Position numbers and translations under genes: made by a program. This document shows positions 6,185 through 6,404 of a stretch of DNA of 6,404 bases, piece after piece (positions within the stretch are counted from its first letter, which is position 1; each line of letters begins with the position of its first letter). Origin of the DNA: Chloroflexota bacterium (GTDB lineage Bacteria > Chloroflexota > Dehalococcoidia > Lucifugimonadales > JADFKI01); contig JADFKI010000219.1 in assembly GCA_022565015.1 (NCBI GenBank), positions 1 to 6,404 on the forward strand, read 5' to 3'. The notes beneath the pieces are model-generated. The model saw only the letters and a list, made by a program, of their open reading frames with translations. It was not told where the DNA came from and did not search any database.

Positions 6185-6404
6185 ATGGTGCTCGACGTGC
6201 CCGCCCAACGCATTCTCGATGCGACTGATGACGATGACTTGCAGACCCTTGCCATCGATATTGAGGCCTGGGCCTTCGATGTGCGCATGTAGTGGACGAT
6301 GTGGTCCAGAGCTACTTCTTGGCCCGCGACCAGGGGGACTGGGACGCCTCGCTTAGAAGAGTCGGAAGGGCGCTCCAAAACGAGGGCGCGGATACGAACT
6401 CGCA
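6185..6404 (+). pseudogene. Unrecognised coding sequence with an apparent frameshift, continuing past the right edge
   Basis: An ATG at 6185, preceded by AGG with 5 bases between, opens MVLDVPAQRILDATDDDD and continues to WAFDVRM before TAG at 6290. The frame one base back then reads VVDDVVQSYFLARDQGDWD followed by ASLRRVGRALQNEGADTNS, open to the window end. Both halves have acidic, amphipathic, protein-like sequence and C/G-rich third positions, and they abut near 6287-6291. A lost base there would join them. No slippery heptamer is seen, so programmed shifting is unlikely. Alternatives are a real frameshift mutation, a base-calling error, or two separate small genes with the second starting at GTG 6292. 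No family recognised. Confidence 0.4.

Noticed and set aside
6147..6378. Plus-strand 69-codon and minus-strand 67-codon ORFs at the right end
   Set aside because: Arg/Cys/Pro- or Ser-rich content without motifs. The two other plus-strand frames in this interval look more like protein.

Overview
The window looks like bacterial chromosomal DNA of moderately high GC content. It has two coding blocks on the minus strand separated by long stretches without convincing genes. The likely source is an environmental bacterium that makes tetrapyrroles by the C5 (glutamyl-tRNA) route. The order precorrin-2 dehydrogenase then hemA, next to a secreted subtilase and a small secreted beta-rich protein, would fit Chloroflexota (Dehalococcoidia-like). 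That placement is a judgement from gene content and protein style and was not tested by any search.

Region 1 (1-3024, minus strand) is a cell-surface or export block. A small secreted protein (3024 to 2521) has a clear signal peptide and a strong ribosome binding site. After a 328-base gap comes a large S8-family (subtilisin-like) protease, which begins at 2192 and runs off the left edge with 730 residues visible and a complete Asp-His-Asn-Ser set. The last ~110 visible residues of the protease and most of the mature small protein appear to share one beta-sandwich-like module. The two are therefore probably related in function or location.

Region 2 (3025-3946) holds no gene I can defend. It contains the small-protein ribosome binding site, a few weak hairpins and one doubtful 52-codon ORF. 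A hemC gene would often follow hemA and is not seen here.

Region 3 (3947-5761, minus strand) is a tetrapyrrole block. A 5'-truncated precorrin-2 dehydrogenase (siroheme synthase N-domain) lies 57 bases upstream of an intact 416-residue glutamyl-tRNA reductase (hemA), which starts at TTG with a good AGGA ribosome binding site. GluTR commits glutamate to 5-aminolevulinate. The dehydrogenase would have oxidised precorrin-2 toward siroheme, but its NAD-binding N-terminus is absent.

Region 4 (5762-6184) is a non-coding, palindrome-rich segment that begins where the dehydrogenase homology stops. It carries an outer imperfect inverted repeat (5779-5800 / 5983-6002), an inner stem-loop (5887-5931) and a further hairpin (5984-6012), with four copies of the box AAAGTCY arranged symmetrically. 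This is the most unusual structure in the window. It could be a MITE-like element, a recombination or attachment site, a structured RNA or a protein-binding array.

Region 5 (6185-6404, plus strand) holds the start of an unrecognised coding sequence that seems to change frame near 6287-6291 and leaves the window on the right.
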